A stretch of DNA of 56,435 nucleotides from contig CANHGS010000022.1 in NCBI GenBank assembly GCA_947460595.1, forward strand, positions 1 through 56,435. Reading direction: 5' to 3'. Shown here one piece after another: positions 1 through 7,679 of the stretch. Source of the stretch: Bacteroidota bacterium. GTDB lineage: Bacteria > Bacteroidota > Bacteroidia > Chitinophagales > Chitinophagaceae. The notes beneath the pieces are model-generated. The model saw only the letters and a list, made by a program, of their open reading frames with translations. It ran no database searches and was not told the DNA's origin. Within the stretch, counting starts at the first letter, position 1; every line of letters starts with the position of its first letter. A program made the position numbers and the translations under genes.

Positions 1-60
1 ATCGATTATGTCATGGATTTGATACAGCAGGCGTTTGATAAACAAATGGAATCAACATAA
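1..60 (+). CDS. C-terminal end of a gene cut by the window edge
   Basis: Frame 1 is open from the first base to a TAA at 58-60 and encodes 19 residues, IDYVMDLIQQAFDKQMEST. The amphipathic, helix-like tail looks like a real protein end. The next ORF starts 14 bases later on the same strand, so the two may share a transcript. The family cannot be told from so little sequence. Confidence 0.4.
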   Translation: MDYVMDLIQQAFDKQMEST

Positions 61-74
61 AATATATCAAGAAT

Positions 75-440
75 ATGGGATGCTTTTCTACTGTTTTCAA
101 CGATGAATATTTTTTTAAGTTATCAGATCTTAAAACGCAGTATAATTCTAGTGGAAATAAATTTGCGATTACTGAACAATTTCTTAATGAATCAATTTCA
201 ATTGCAAATGAAATAAACAAGCATTTTTTTGAAAACTCAATAAATAATACAGCAGATGAGATATTAGATTTACATAGGGAATTCAGGTTAGATATAAACA
301 GGAATAAATCTATGGAAATTGTAAAAACCTTAAACTCTATATTTGACATTATACTTAATAAATCCGGCGAGGATGGATATAAAATAATTACAATAATTGC
401 TCATTTCAATTCGTATAAAATATTTTTAGACGATGTTTAA
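75..440 (+). CDS. Hypothetical protein, 121 aa
   Basis: An ATG at 75 follows the preceding stop by 14 bases and opens a 121-residue frame. The protein is acidic and rich in Asn, Ile and Phe, with predicted helices (for example LNESISIANEINKHFFEN around residues 38-55). It shows no signal peptide, membrane segment or catalytic motif that I recognise. The segment is much more AT-rich than the central part of the window, as is typical of accessory or horizontally acquired DNA. No function is assigned. Confidence 0.45.
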   Translation: MGCFSTVFNDEYFFKLSDLKTQYNSSGNKFAITEQFLNESISIANEINKHFFENSINNTADEILDLHREFRLDINRNKSMEIVKTLNSIFDIILNKSGEDGYKIITIIAHFNSYKIFLDDV

Positions 441-461
441 TAGAAAGGAACAAATTCATAA

Positions 462-763
462 TTGTTTATAGATGCACTACTTGAAGCATTCCGCCGTAGT
501 TTAGCAATGCATCAAACCCATGATAATTGGAAAACCAATTCGAAGATTTTGATTATGTAAAAGATATTGATTCACCAGAGTCCTATCTAATTAAAAACAT
601 CAGCAAGTCTGATTCTAATCTAAATGGCAACACCGCACCATTTTTCTTTGAAGATGTAATGGAAGATTTCGGCACACCCATTTTAGAAAATGCATTGAAA
701 TTATATCTGTGTATTCAATGGCAGATTACAACACTCTCAAAAGGTAAGTCCCACCTTAATTGA
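462..763 (+). pseudogene. Possible frameshifted gene remnant
   Basis: Two overlapping frames look like pieces of one protein. The first opens at TTG 462 and reads FIDALLEAFRRSLAMHQ before a stop near 560. The second is open from about 527 and begins with ENQFEDFDYVKDIDSPESYL, ending at TAA 761-763. Both are protein-like in composition and join near 525-530 with a one-base shift. No family is recognised. The flanks 441-461 and 764-1019 are AT-rich and hold no other gene I can support. Confidence 0.3.
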
Positions 764-1019
764 TATTCTAATCGATACTTTTTTGTCGTATCAAGTTTAT
801 ATATGAAACGCTATATAGATTGTGCCTGTATGTAAATACATTGTTCCAAAACATCTTGATTCTATATATATACGGTCAGATCCGTAATACATTTTGTCTA
901 GCGCTATTTAATGGTTGGATATTGACCCTTACTTCAATCAGTATCCATAATTATTTTTCATTAATCCTAACAAATTGTGGCGTTTTGTATTTCACGAGAT
1001 ACTTATAGTAAAGCATAAA

Positions 1020-1139
1020 ATGAAACTATCTAAAATCGTCAAAAGTGATAAAGTAAAGCGAGTTTTTATCGTCACTGAAATCCAAGTCAAAAGACTATTA
1101 AACAACCTAATTGTTGAAAGTAAAAAAGGGAGGAATTAA
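1020..1139 (+). CDS. Small basic protein, 39 aa
   Basis: An ATG at 1020 opens a 39-codon frame (MKLSKIVKSDKVKRVFIV at the N-terminus) ending at TAA 1137-1139, one base before the ATG of the next gene. The last codons contain that gene's ribosome-binding site (GGGAGG, 1128-1133), so the two are probably translationally coupled. The product is strongly basic (many Lys and Arg) and could bind nucleic acid, but no family is recognised. Short length makes the call uncertain; the tight coupling is the main support. Confidence 0.4.
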   Translation: MKLSKIVKSDKVKRVFIVTEIQVKRLLNNLIVESKKGRN

Positions 1140-1140
1140 A

Positions 1141-1467
1141 ATGAATATTAAAGAAGAAATTAAAGAAAACGAAGAGCATTTTGAATTTTCCTTTGAAAGA
1201 TCTATTGGTGAGGATACCAAATTTCAAGATTTATTCTGCTATGGTTATGCAAAGAGAAAATTAGACTTAATGGTAGAGCCGCATATAATTGGTGAATCAG
1301 AAATAAGTATAATAGCCGATATTCCAACATTAACCAATATGCTAGCAAGTCTTCTATTAGAGTACGGTAAACAACTGCATCTGTTGGCTGATAATTATAA
1401 AACTCGCGCAAAACATTATTCAGATGAAGATCTGATCCGTTATGGACTGAAACCCAGGGCATTATAA
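1141..1467 (+). CDS. Hypothetical protein, 108 aa
   Basis: The start at 1141 is chosen because GGGAGG lies eight bases upstream. An in-frame TTG at 1111 would add ten residues and place the ribosome-binding site inside the gene. The product is acidic at the N-terminus (MNIKEEIKENEEHFEFSFER) and has a helical C-terminal half (LTNMLASLLLEYGKQLHLLADNYK). No signal peptide or catalytic motif is visible. It appears to form a two-gene unit with the 39-aa ORF just upstream and sits before the serine recombinase, so it may be cargo or an accessory gene of an old mobile element. Function unknown. Confidence 0.55.
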   Translation: MNIKEEIKENEEHFEFSFERSIGEDTKFQDLFCYGYAKRKLDLMVEPHIIGESEISIIADIPTLTNMLASLLLEYGKQLHLLADNYKTRAKHYSDEDLIRYGLKPRAL

Positions 1468-1818
1468 TTTTAGTTGCGGTCTCTTAATGGCGCAAAACAA
1501 AATCCCAGTTCCTTCAGCACTGATCAACAGCCCAATTAATTCCAATAACTGTGCATTTCCAATAAAATGATATTCCAGAAAATCAACTTTTTCGGCTGGG
1601 CTAAAAGGTTGATTGAATGATTTCAGGTCAATGCGATCATCTGCTAGTTTTCGACTTTATTAAAAATCAGTATCAGTTTTGATAGAAAATACCGGCAGAT
1701 TTCTCGCCCAGAAACATCTGTTTTTGTGCTAAAAATGCGCTAAAACCATTGATTTCATTGACACATATGCACTATTTCATATGCTTCTAGGTTAGTTTAG
1801 CCATCAAAATCGATAAAA
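1468..1818. other. Intergenic stretch with a possible minus-strand gene remnant
   Basis: No complete gene is visible. On the minus strand a frame is open from about 1656 down to a stop at 1462-1464 and reads as protein-like sequence (RKLADDRIDLKSFNQPFSPA, then a helical tail), but has no start codon and two stops directly upstream. It may be the C-terminal relic of a lost gene. The 60 bases before the recombinase start (1819) are AT-rich and could hold its promoter, although no clear box is seen. Confidence 0.3.
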
Positions 1819-2487
1819 ATGGGAAAATTAGTGTCTTATCTCCGTTGCAGTACTTCATACCAGTTAGAAGGGCATTCAATCGATAACCAAAGATTAAAAA
1901 TCAAACAGTACTGCGCACTTCATAATCATGATTTACTTGATGAAATCGTTGATGAAGGTGTTAGTGGCAAAACATCCAAACGTGAAGGGTATGCGAAGCT
2001 CATGCAGATAATCGATAGGAAAGGGTGTGATGGTGTTATCGTGTATTCGCTGAGTCGCTACTCCCGAAATACTATGGACACCCTTTCATCAATAGAACGT
2101 ATGAACCAAAAGGGAATAACGTTCCATTCTCTAAGTGAGAGCATTGATACCAGCTCACCCAATGGCAGGTTTTTTTTAACGATTCTTTCTTCACTCTCGC
2201 AACTTGAACGTGAGATTACCAGTCAACGTGTTACTGATGTTCTCAAAGGTCTTAAATCAACTAACAAACCATATAGTAACGACATGTATGGGTTTGACAA
2301 GGTAGATGGCATGCTGGTTAAGAATGAACCTGAACAAAAGATGTTGCGTAAAATTCACAAAATGAATAAACTTGGCTACTCATTTACAGAGATTGCCAAG
2401 TTTCTTAACGATAAAGGGTACAAGACTAAGCGCGGGGGTAAAAAATATTATTACAGTACAGTGGAGTATATTTTAAAATCTTTTTAG
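1819..2487 (+). CDS. Small serine recombinase (resolvase family)
   Basis: This 222-aa protein has the N-terminal resolvase catalytic domain (about residues 3-145). The YLRCST segment places the nucleophile at Ser11 with Arg9. Downstream are the conserved LSRYSRN stretch (78-84), NGRFF (115-119) and SQLERE (127-132). A short C-terminal part (about 150-222) resembles the start of the 'Recombinase' DNA-binding domain found in larger serine integrases, so the protein is intermediate between a 180-200-aa resolvase and a 450-600-aa integrase. It would cut and rejoin DNA at specific sites through a covalent serine link. It lies next to the RES cassette and the repeat-bracketed pair downstream, and is the only recombinase in the window. 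Whether it moves either of them is not shown. Confidence 0.9.
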   Translation: MGKLVSYLRCSTSYQLEGHSIDNQRLKIKQYCALHNHDLLDEIVDEGVSGKTSKREGYAKLMQIIDRKGCDGVIVYSLSRYSRNTMDTLSSIERMNQKGITFHSLSESIDTSSPNGRFFLTILSSLSQLEREITSQRVTDVLKGLKSTNKPYSNDMYGFDKVDGMLVKNEPEQKMLRKIHKMNKLGYSFTEIAKFLNDKGYKTKRGGKKYYYSTVEYILKSF

Positions 2488-2537
2488 TCATATCAATTCT
2501 TTCATAATACAATTATTAAATTGAAGATGTTGCATGT

Positions 2538-3368
2538 TTACCACTCGATTTTAAAAGTATTATAGTCTATGCTTTTTGAAATTAATGATTCACACTCTTG
2601 AAAATCAGTTTCAGAGATTTTTCTTATTTTTTGTCGATATGCAGAATGTAACTTAACCTTTTCATCAATTATAGCATTACTTTTTAATGCCACATTAAAT
2701 TCTTCCGGATACTGAACACTTTGATAAACTATACCATCACATTGAGGTATTCTATTGTACACGAAATTTGAAAACGCAGCAGTAATTTTATATTTGAATT
2801 CTTGACCAGCTGGTACATGTTCAACGAATTTTTTCGATATGTATTTGTATAACTCCAAAAAATCGGCTATTTCTGAATTGTCTTTAAAATCTTTTGCGTT
2901 TTGAATGATAAAATCACTTATACCTAAGAGTCCAAGAGCATTATGTTTTTGAACTGTTTCATGATCAACAATAACTACTAATTGTAAAGGTTTAATTATC
3001 TCCCATTTACTGAAAACATATTTTGCAATATTTTTACCAATCAAATTATTGACAAACCTAATTTCTGTAAGTGCAGTTATTCTGTTTGTTGCTGCATAAA
3101 ATATCTGTTGATTTTGGTAGTTTGCTCGCCCAATTTGAATATTTGATTTATTAGGGTTGAATGATAAATCATTAATGCAGTAAAAATTTTCTGTATTATC
3201 ATTTAGGTATCTTGCTCTAATAACAAATGTATTTAGAGCCAAGTCAACACGAAAGGAGGGAAGTTTTTTGAGTTTATTAGATATAATATTTTCAATTTGC
3301 GAAAGGGCTTCATCGGATTTTAAATCAATTTCTTCCAATTCTAATATACCCTCTGTTATCTCACTCAT
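2538..3368 (-). CDS. RES-domain protein (predicted NAD-targeting toxin-like effector)
   Basis: The 276-aa product carries the signs of a RES domain: Arg in RARY (51-54), GRANY (80-84), FYAATNRITALTEI with Tyr91 and Glu102, and a late YQSVQYP segment with Ser217 followed by Asn225. Arg-Glu-Ser are the residues that name the family. Established knowledge: RES proteins have an ADP-ribosyltransferase-like fold, and several (MbcT, ParT types) are toxins that degrade NAD or modify a target. It is longer than simple RES toxins (about 150-230 aa), and no Xre/DUF2384 antitoxin gene is adjacent. Instead it is the last gene of a three-gene minus-strand cassette, 96 bases after the 455-aa gene. The activity and the identity of any antidote are inference. 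Confidence 0.75.
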   Translation of the reverse strand: MSEITEGILELEEIDLKSDEALSQIENIISNKLKKLPSFRVDLALNTFVIRARYLNDNTENFYCINDLSFNPNKSNIQIGRANYQNQQIFYAATNRITALTEIRFVNNLIGKNIAKYVFSKWEIIKPLQLVVIVDHETVQKHNALGLLGISDFIIQNAKDFKDNSEIADFLELYKYISKKFVEHVPAGQEFKYKITAAFSNFVYNRIPQCDGIVYQSVQYPEEFNVALKSNAIIDEKVKLHSAYRQKIRKISETDFQECESLISKSIDYNTFKIEW

Positions 3369-3464
3369 AAAACAGTTTATGGTTTTATTCTTATTAATTC
3401 ACAAAACATCTGCGTTAATAGTCTAAAATCCATTCATCAAAAAGGTTGAACTGAATAATTTCTT

Positions 3465-4832
3465 TTACCTGTACTTAATTTCATTAGCCTCAAAAAATTT
3501 GAGAATATCTCCGCCATATTTTCTTTCAATAATCTTTTGAATAGAGCGGTTGATTTCATCTTTAATCAAAAGTTTGTCTTCAACTAATAAGGACTCTTCA
3601 AGAAGGGGATGTTCAATATAGTAATAATTATCATCTGTTATTTCAACTTCAAAATATAACGGTTTATCTATAAAATATTTACCTTCTTTTCTTTCAATCT
3701 CATCTATGGTAAAATCAAATGTTTTAGTTTCATATGATATAATTAAGTCTTTGCTAAACTCGCTTTTCTTTAATTGCTTAACCTCTTTCTTTTCGTCAAT
3801 TTCCAAAATGAGATGAACTAATTTTTTCTTTGATATTTCGTCAACTTTAAATTCTGTGTTTTCAAGAAGTATTTTCCTGAATTCCTTTTTTGTCTTCTTA
3901 TAATCCTTATTAAAGATGATAGATTTGTCAGTACCAATTGTTCTTACGTCCACTATATATTCCTTCTGTGCTATTGTATTAATAAAGGGCTCGTAAATAT
4001 TTTTTAATTCCAAAGGTGATACTCTCTGTAATAATTTACTTACGATTTTTTCATTTGAATAATCAACGTATAACACATTATCTGCGTAAGCATCCATTAT
4101 CTTATTTGTCCATTCTAAAATATCCCTTTCAAGACTTTCTGTATTGATTTTGTCATAGCTTATGGTTATTTCAAAACTTCCGAATTCAACATCACAAACT
4201 CTCGGTGCTGTTTTATTTAGAACTTTTCTTTTAGTCTTTTCAAATGATTTTACATCATCAATGTTATTTTTAAACTGTTTGAAAAACTCTTGCTCAACAT
4301 ATGAATAATATGAGTTTGAAATTCTGGTAGTAAATTCGGCAACATTTTCTAAACTTACTGTATGTCCATATTTTTTATCTTTTGGAGCAATTCTTAAAAC
4401 AACACCGCGGTCGTTTAAGCTCGCTATATAAAAACCAGAGTTATACTTATCCAACAAATATTCATATTTGACGGGAATAGAGAAACCGTAGTAACTGTTC
4501 CCGTCTGGTAAGTAGTCCGTTGGTATATTTTTTAAAGGAATAACTTCAACTTCATTCTCATGGTTTAATGAAAAAGAATTAAATAAATATAAAAACTCTT
4601 TGTCATCTTCTATTATTAGTTCTCTTAGAGTGATCTTATTGTTTAAGTAATTATAAATATTAATCTCTTTCGCACGCCAGATAAGGCACTGAATGATACC
4701 ATCATCAACACTAACAACGTATTTTAAAATATGATTCTTGTCGCCATCAATATAATGACTAAGTAACGGCAGGTCCAATTCGTCAATAACCGAGAATAGA
4801 GTTAAATTATTATATGGAAGTAATATTTTCAT
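3465..4832 (-). CDS. Large unknown protein of the RES cassette, 455 aa
   Basis: No enzyme motif, signal peptide or membrane helix is visible. The N-terminal 110 residues form a compact beta-rich module (HYIDGDKNHILKYVVSVDDG, then YLNNKITLRELI), reminiscent of DUF6575-type domains, but I am not certain of that. The rest alternates charged helices and strands, with a Lys/Glu-rich C-terminal half. It starts one base after the stop of the upstream 148-aa gene, so both are surely co-transcribed, and it precedes the RES gene. Context suggests a role in sensing, binding or controlling the RES protein. This is inference; the gene could equally be an independent protein of unknown function. Confidence 0.6.
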   Translation of the reverse strand: MKILLPYNNLTLFSVIDELDLPLLSHYIDGDKNHILKYVVSVDDGIIQCLIWRAKEINIYNYLNNKITLRELIIEDDKEFLYLFNSFSLNHENEVEVIPLKNIPTDYLPDGNSYYGFSIPVKYEYLLDKYNSGFYIASLNDRGVVLRIAPKDKKYGHTVSLENVAEFTTRISNSYYSYVEQEFFKQFKNNIDDVKSFEKTKRKVLNKTAPRVCDVEFGSFEITISYDKINTESLERDILEWTNKIMDAYADNVLYVDYSNEKIVSKLLQRVSPLELKNIYEPFINTIAQKEYIVDVRTIGTDKSIIFNKDYKKTKKEFRKILLENTEFKVDEISKKKLVHLILEIDEKKEVKQLKKSEFSKDLIISYETKTFDFTIDEIERKEGKYFIDKPLYFEVEITDDNYYYIEHPLLEESLLVEDKLLIKDEINRSIQKIIERKYGGDILKFFEANEIKYR

Positions 4833-4833
4833 T

Positions 4834-5280
4834 TTAAATATCTAACAAATCACAAAATGTAAACGTTTCTTTCAAATCTGCACCTTTGAATTCAAAAAAA
4901 CTAAAATGACCAACTTCGTTTGTTTCAGTCGCTAAACCATCAGTAGTTTCAATTTTACCACTGGCAATATGGGTATAACCTAATTTTTGTTTTGCTACTT
5001 TGGATAATTTTCTAAAATTAATTTTGGCAGCCTCAACAGTTATAAAAAGTGACATTGAACATCTTAAACACTTTTTGGTACTATTCAAAAACCCCGGAGA
5101 ATAAATTCCTAAATTATTATTTGCTTTGTCAAATTCGTAATTGGGTAGAAAATTCAATTCATGATTTAGTGGATCGTAAACCCATCTAAATGCTTCCGTC
5201 TCAATTTGTTTAGTTTCTACGGGCGGACAAATTGAATCTATTTCAAGTTCGTCAAAAAGGTGCTTATATTTTAATTCCAT
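4834..5280 (-). CDS. Unknown protein leading the RES cassette, 148 aa
   Basis: This is the first gene of the minus-strand cassette. Its stop at 4834-4836 is followed after one base by the ATG of the 455-aa gene. The product has a Cys pair (KKCLRCSM, about residues 69-76) and a mixed alpha/beta pattern, and lacks a signal peptide. The Cys pair alone is not a full zinc site. It does not look like a classical Xre antitoxin because no helix-turn-helix is apparent. If the cassette is a toxin-antidote or defence unit, this short leading gene would be the natural place for an antidote or adaptor, but nothing in the sequence proves that. Confidence 0.6.
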   Translation of the reverse strand: MELKYKHLFDELEIDSICPPVETKQIETEAFRWVYDPLNHELNFLPNYEFDKANNNLGIYSPGFLNSTKKCLRCSMSLFITVEAAKINFRKLSKVAKQKLGYTHIASGKIETTDGLATETNEVGHFSFFEFKGADLKETFTFCDLLDI

Positions 5281-5469
5281 GTAAAGACAATATATGACAA
5301 TTTTATTGAATTTTAAAAACCAATAGTATTACGGGGCGCGGAATCGTGCGCGGAAACATCCTCAAACTATCAGTTTATACCAGTCTATTCAAGTATAAAC
5401 CAATATCAAAATTCTTATAAATCAGTTAGTTAGGTGTTTTTCGGTGTTTTACCAAGACCATCAATAGGA

Positions 5470-5517
5470 CGGCCCACACCACAGAACCTTCCCGAGTAAT
5501 CGGGAGGGTTTTTTGTT
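5470..5517 (+). repeat. Direct repeat R1 (hairpin plus T-run), left copy
   Basis: The sequence CGGCCCACACCACAGAA is followed by a near-perfect hairpin (CCTTCCCGAGTA / TCGGGAGGG) and TTTTTT. The same 48-base block recurs as R2 at 6773-6822; the hairpin alone recurs as R3 at 18901. Read on the plus strand it resembles a terminator, yet no plus-strand gene lies upstream of it. The leading part ends in ACACCA, like a tRNA 3' end, but no T-arm precedes it. It more likely marks a recombination or attachment site, or a relic of a structural-RNA terminator. Confidence 0.7.
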
Positions 5518-5523
5518 GTAGGA

Positions 5524-6203
5524 CTATGGGTTTATAAATTCTTCTAGTCTTTCTAAAATATATTGAGTTGCTGGATTGACATTATAACCCGCATGTGCAT
5601 CTACCCATTCTTCAAAATGTTGATTGTTTATAAGTATTTGGAATGAACTTTTTAAATACTGCTTTAGTTCAGTTTCTGCATTTTTCATTTCTTCCCAAAC
5701 GCTGTTATTGTTTTCTAAAACAAAAATAATGTCTTCAAAATCGGTACTAGTTCTACCGTCATTAGTCCTCTACTTTTGAACGCTTCCAGTTTAGAGGCTA
5801 TAAAATAAGAGGGTTTAAAAATTCTAATTTTATCTTCTCCAATATCATACACTATTGAATTTGCAAACCCAACAGGGTACCATCTATTAGAAAACCCTAG
5901 GGTTTCTTTGGTTGTAGGCATTACATCCACTATAATCCCATTGATAGTATATCTACAAATTACTCCAGACTCTTGGTCGTTTACAAATCCTAAATTTCTT
6001 AACCGCTCGTCTATAACTGAATAGTCTTTATATGCCCATAATTCAATAATCACATCAATATCATCGGTTGGTCTCACTTCTTCTGTTCTTCTTTAAGCAT
6101 AAAGTGAAACAGTAGCCCCGCCAACAAATACAACAGCTTCTTTTAAGTTACCTAGTGCGTTGTTGACAGCTCTAATTCTTGATATATTCTCTTGATGGCT
6201 CAT
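5524..6203 (-). pseudogene. Broken nucleotidyltransferase (AbiEii/DUF6036-like)
   Basis: The frame starts at ATG 6203 (MSHQENISRIRAVNNALG), overlapping the upstream helix-turn-helix gene by 32 bases. It contains VVFVGGATVSLYA, then an in-frame TAA at 6093-6095, then RRTEEVRPTDDIDVIIEL. GG followed by DxD is the nucleotidyltransferase signature. After SKLEAFKSRG there is a one-base frameshift near 5757-5765. The coding sense continues in another frame (NDGRTSTDFEDIIFVLEN) to TAG at 5524-5526. Both lesions interrupt what would be a protein of about 225 aa. Together with its HTH partner it would have resembled a type IV toxin-antitoxin pair; with two lesions it is almost certainly inactive. Confidence 0.8.
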
Positions 6204-6714
6204 TTAAAAGCAAATTTGAAAAATAATCAAAAGCAAATTTTTTCTCTCTAATTTTTCCAACACGAATTGCATCTAACATAGCTAAAGCTTCATATAATTT
6301 TGCATCTTCTTTTGCCGCTTTTACTTGATTGGGATACAATGGTTCAATAGCTTGACCATAGTCCTTTCCTTCAAAGTCAGGCCAAACATAGGTACTAGAA
6401 CTAACAATATGCTTTTTCAGCAAGGGATGACCGTGTGAGGTAGCCATACCCCTTGAAAGAGGACCAGGAGTTTGGGGGAAAACGTAAGGAACCCCGTATT
6501 TTAAAAACTCAGTAAATGCCATTCTTGCTACTTTTTTACGATTTGTATCAATCAAACCGGCAAAACTGCTCCTATTTAAGGACTCAGAAACCTCTGCACT
6601 ACTAATATAAAGAGAACGTGCTAGGTCCTGGAATTGCCATTCCTTGTTCCCTAATGCCACAATTTTCAAAAGTATTACTATGTCTTGGGGGCGCATCCCT
6701 TTGTGCTGTCTCAT
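6172..6714 (-). CDS. Winged-helix regulator, partner of the broken nucleotidyltransferase
   Basis: I take ATG 6714 (MRQHKGMRPQDIVILLKIVA) as the start. An upstream ATG at 6780 would read through repeat R2, whose sequence is clearly not coding in origin. The 180-aa product has an N-terminal winged helix (about residues 7-65, with FQDLARSLYISSAEVSESLNR as the recognition region in pieces). The helical C-terminal part ends in NEPSREYIKN. It overlaps the nucleotidyltransferase pseudogene by 32 bases. Known pairs of this arrangement combine a DNA-binding antitoxin-like protein with a nucleotidyltransferase toxin. With the partner broken, this may be an orphan regulator. Confidence 0.65.
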   Translation of the reverse strand: MRQHKGMRPQDIVILLKIVALGNKEWQFQDLARSLYISSAEVSESLNRSSFAGLIDTNRKKVARMAFTEFLKYGVPYVFPQTPGPLSRGMATSHGHPLLKKHIVSSSTYVWPDFEGKDYGQAIEPLYPNQVKAAKEDAKLYEALAMLDAIRVGKIREKKFAFDYFSNLLLNEPSREYIKN

Positions 6715-6772
6715 ACAATAAAGATAATCATCATTTCTCAATTTGCAAAATGCGAATTGAGAAACGCTTCGC

Positions 6773-6822
6773 CGGCCCACACCACAGAAACCTTCCCGAG
6801 TACTCGGGAGGTTTTTTTGTTT
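6773..6822 (+). repeat. Direct repeat R2 (hairpin plus T-run), right copy
   Basis: This is the second copy of the R1 block: CGGCCCACACCACAGAA, then the perfect palindrome CCCGAGTACTCGGG inside a longer stem, then a run of seven T. It lies 1303 bases from R1, and between them sit only the HTH gene and the broken nucleotidyltransferase. Its right flank (TTTCC followed by TGTGCG and AAAAC) also resembles the flank of R3 at 18901. No plus-strand gene precedes it. Confidence 0.7.
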
Positions 6823-6960
6823 CCTTGTGCGAAAACCTGCTCCATTAATAGCCTTTCCCTTTATTCCACATTGTTGTCTTCAGGAAAAAGTGATGGGAGG
6901 ATAAGTTATATTTTTTGTTAACTTGCCAATAACATCTCGGTAACCAAAATTAATACTGCC

Positions 6961-7554
6961 ATTACAGCTATCATATCATATGATGAACCAAATCTCTTAC
7001 AAAAACTATCTCAGGGAGATGAGCTGGCATTTGAAGCTATTTATAAGCACTACAGTCCACGGATTTTTGCCAATCTGCTTAAACTAACAAAGTCTGAAAC
7101 CCTTGCACAGGAAATTTTACAGATTGTATTTATAAAACTGTGGGATACCAGGAAAAAAATACGCACCGATACCTCTTTCTCCGCCTTTTTATTCAAAATT
7201 GCTGAGAATAAAATGTATGATTTTTTAAGGCAGGCGGTTCGAGATCAAAAAAGAAGGGATTACCTATTGATTGCTGCTTCTGAAAAGTACACACATATTG
7301 AGGAAGGATTGCTTTCTAAAGAAAATATGAATTTAATTCTGTCCGCAATAGAAATCCTCCCACCACAGCGCAAACAGGTTTTCAAACTTTGTAAAATTGA
7401 AGGTTTATCATATGAAGAAGTGAGTGTGCAGCTGGGTATTTCTACCTCAACAATCAGCGATCATATTGTGAAAGCTACCCGTTTTTTACGGGTGCAGATG
7501 CAAAATGATTTTGAGCTCTCAATGAGTATTTTTGCAATCCTTTGTCTGGTATAA
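6961..7554 (+). CDS. ECF-type RNA polymerase sigma factor with a non-canonical start
   Basis: Region 2 is clear (NLLQKLSQGDELAFEAIYKH, then IFANLLKLTKSETLAQEILQ, KLW). Region 4 is also clear (LPPQRKQVFKLCKIEGLSYE, then EVSVQLGISTSTISDHI). Length is about 197 aa, normal for the family. The frame is open back to a TAA at 6919-6921 but contains no ATG, GTG or TTG before 7213, which would delete region 2. ATT at 6961 (I/M-TAIISYDEPNLL) is the most likely start by alignment with typical N-termini. It may be a real ATT start, a mutated ATG or a sequencing error. With the FecR-like gene 125 bases downstream it should switch on the adjacent SusC/SusD locus. Confidence 0.75.
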   Translation: MTAIISYDEPNLLQKLSQGDELAFEAIYKHYSPRIFANLLKLTKSETLAQEILQIVFIKLWDTRKKIRTDTSFSAFLFKIAENKMYDFLRQAVRDQKRRDYLLIAASEKYTHIEEGLLSKENMNLILSAIEILPPQRKQVFKLCKIEGLSYEEVSVQLGISTSTISDHIVKATRFLRVQMQNDFELSMSIFAILCLV

Positions 7555-7679
7555 AAAAACCGACCACCTATTTTTCTACTCAATTAATGTACTTGATTTT
7601 CAATTGTAAAATTGTAAACCACCTAATTGGGTACCCAAATTTTTAAAAAATCTTCAAACAAAACAGAGGAAGATTCTTT

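Noticed and set aside
820..1008. A 62-codon plus-strand frame
   Set aside because: It is a hydrophobic translation of AT-rich DNA without a good start or any link to neighbours, so it is treated as non-coding.
1202..1462. An 86-codon minus-strand frame
   Set aside because: It lies opposite the 108-aa gene, which has a better start, ribosome-binding site and coupling.
5465..5517. tRNA gene ending in CCA before a terminator
   Set aside because: The ACACCA end is tempting, but there is no T-arm (TTCGA-type loop), anticodon arm or 5' acceptor strand upstream of R1 or R2.
6618..6921. Two plus-strand frames crossing repeat R2
   Set aside because: They read through the hairpin and the complement of the HTH gene; composition is Cys/Ser-rich and not protein-like.
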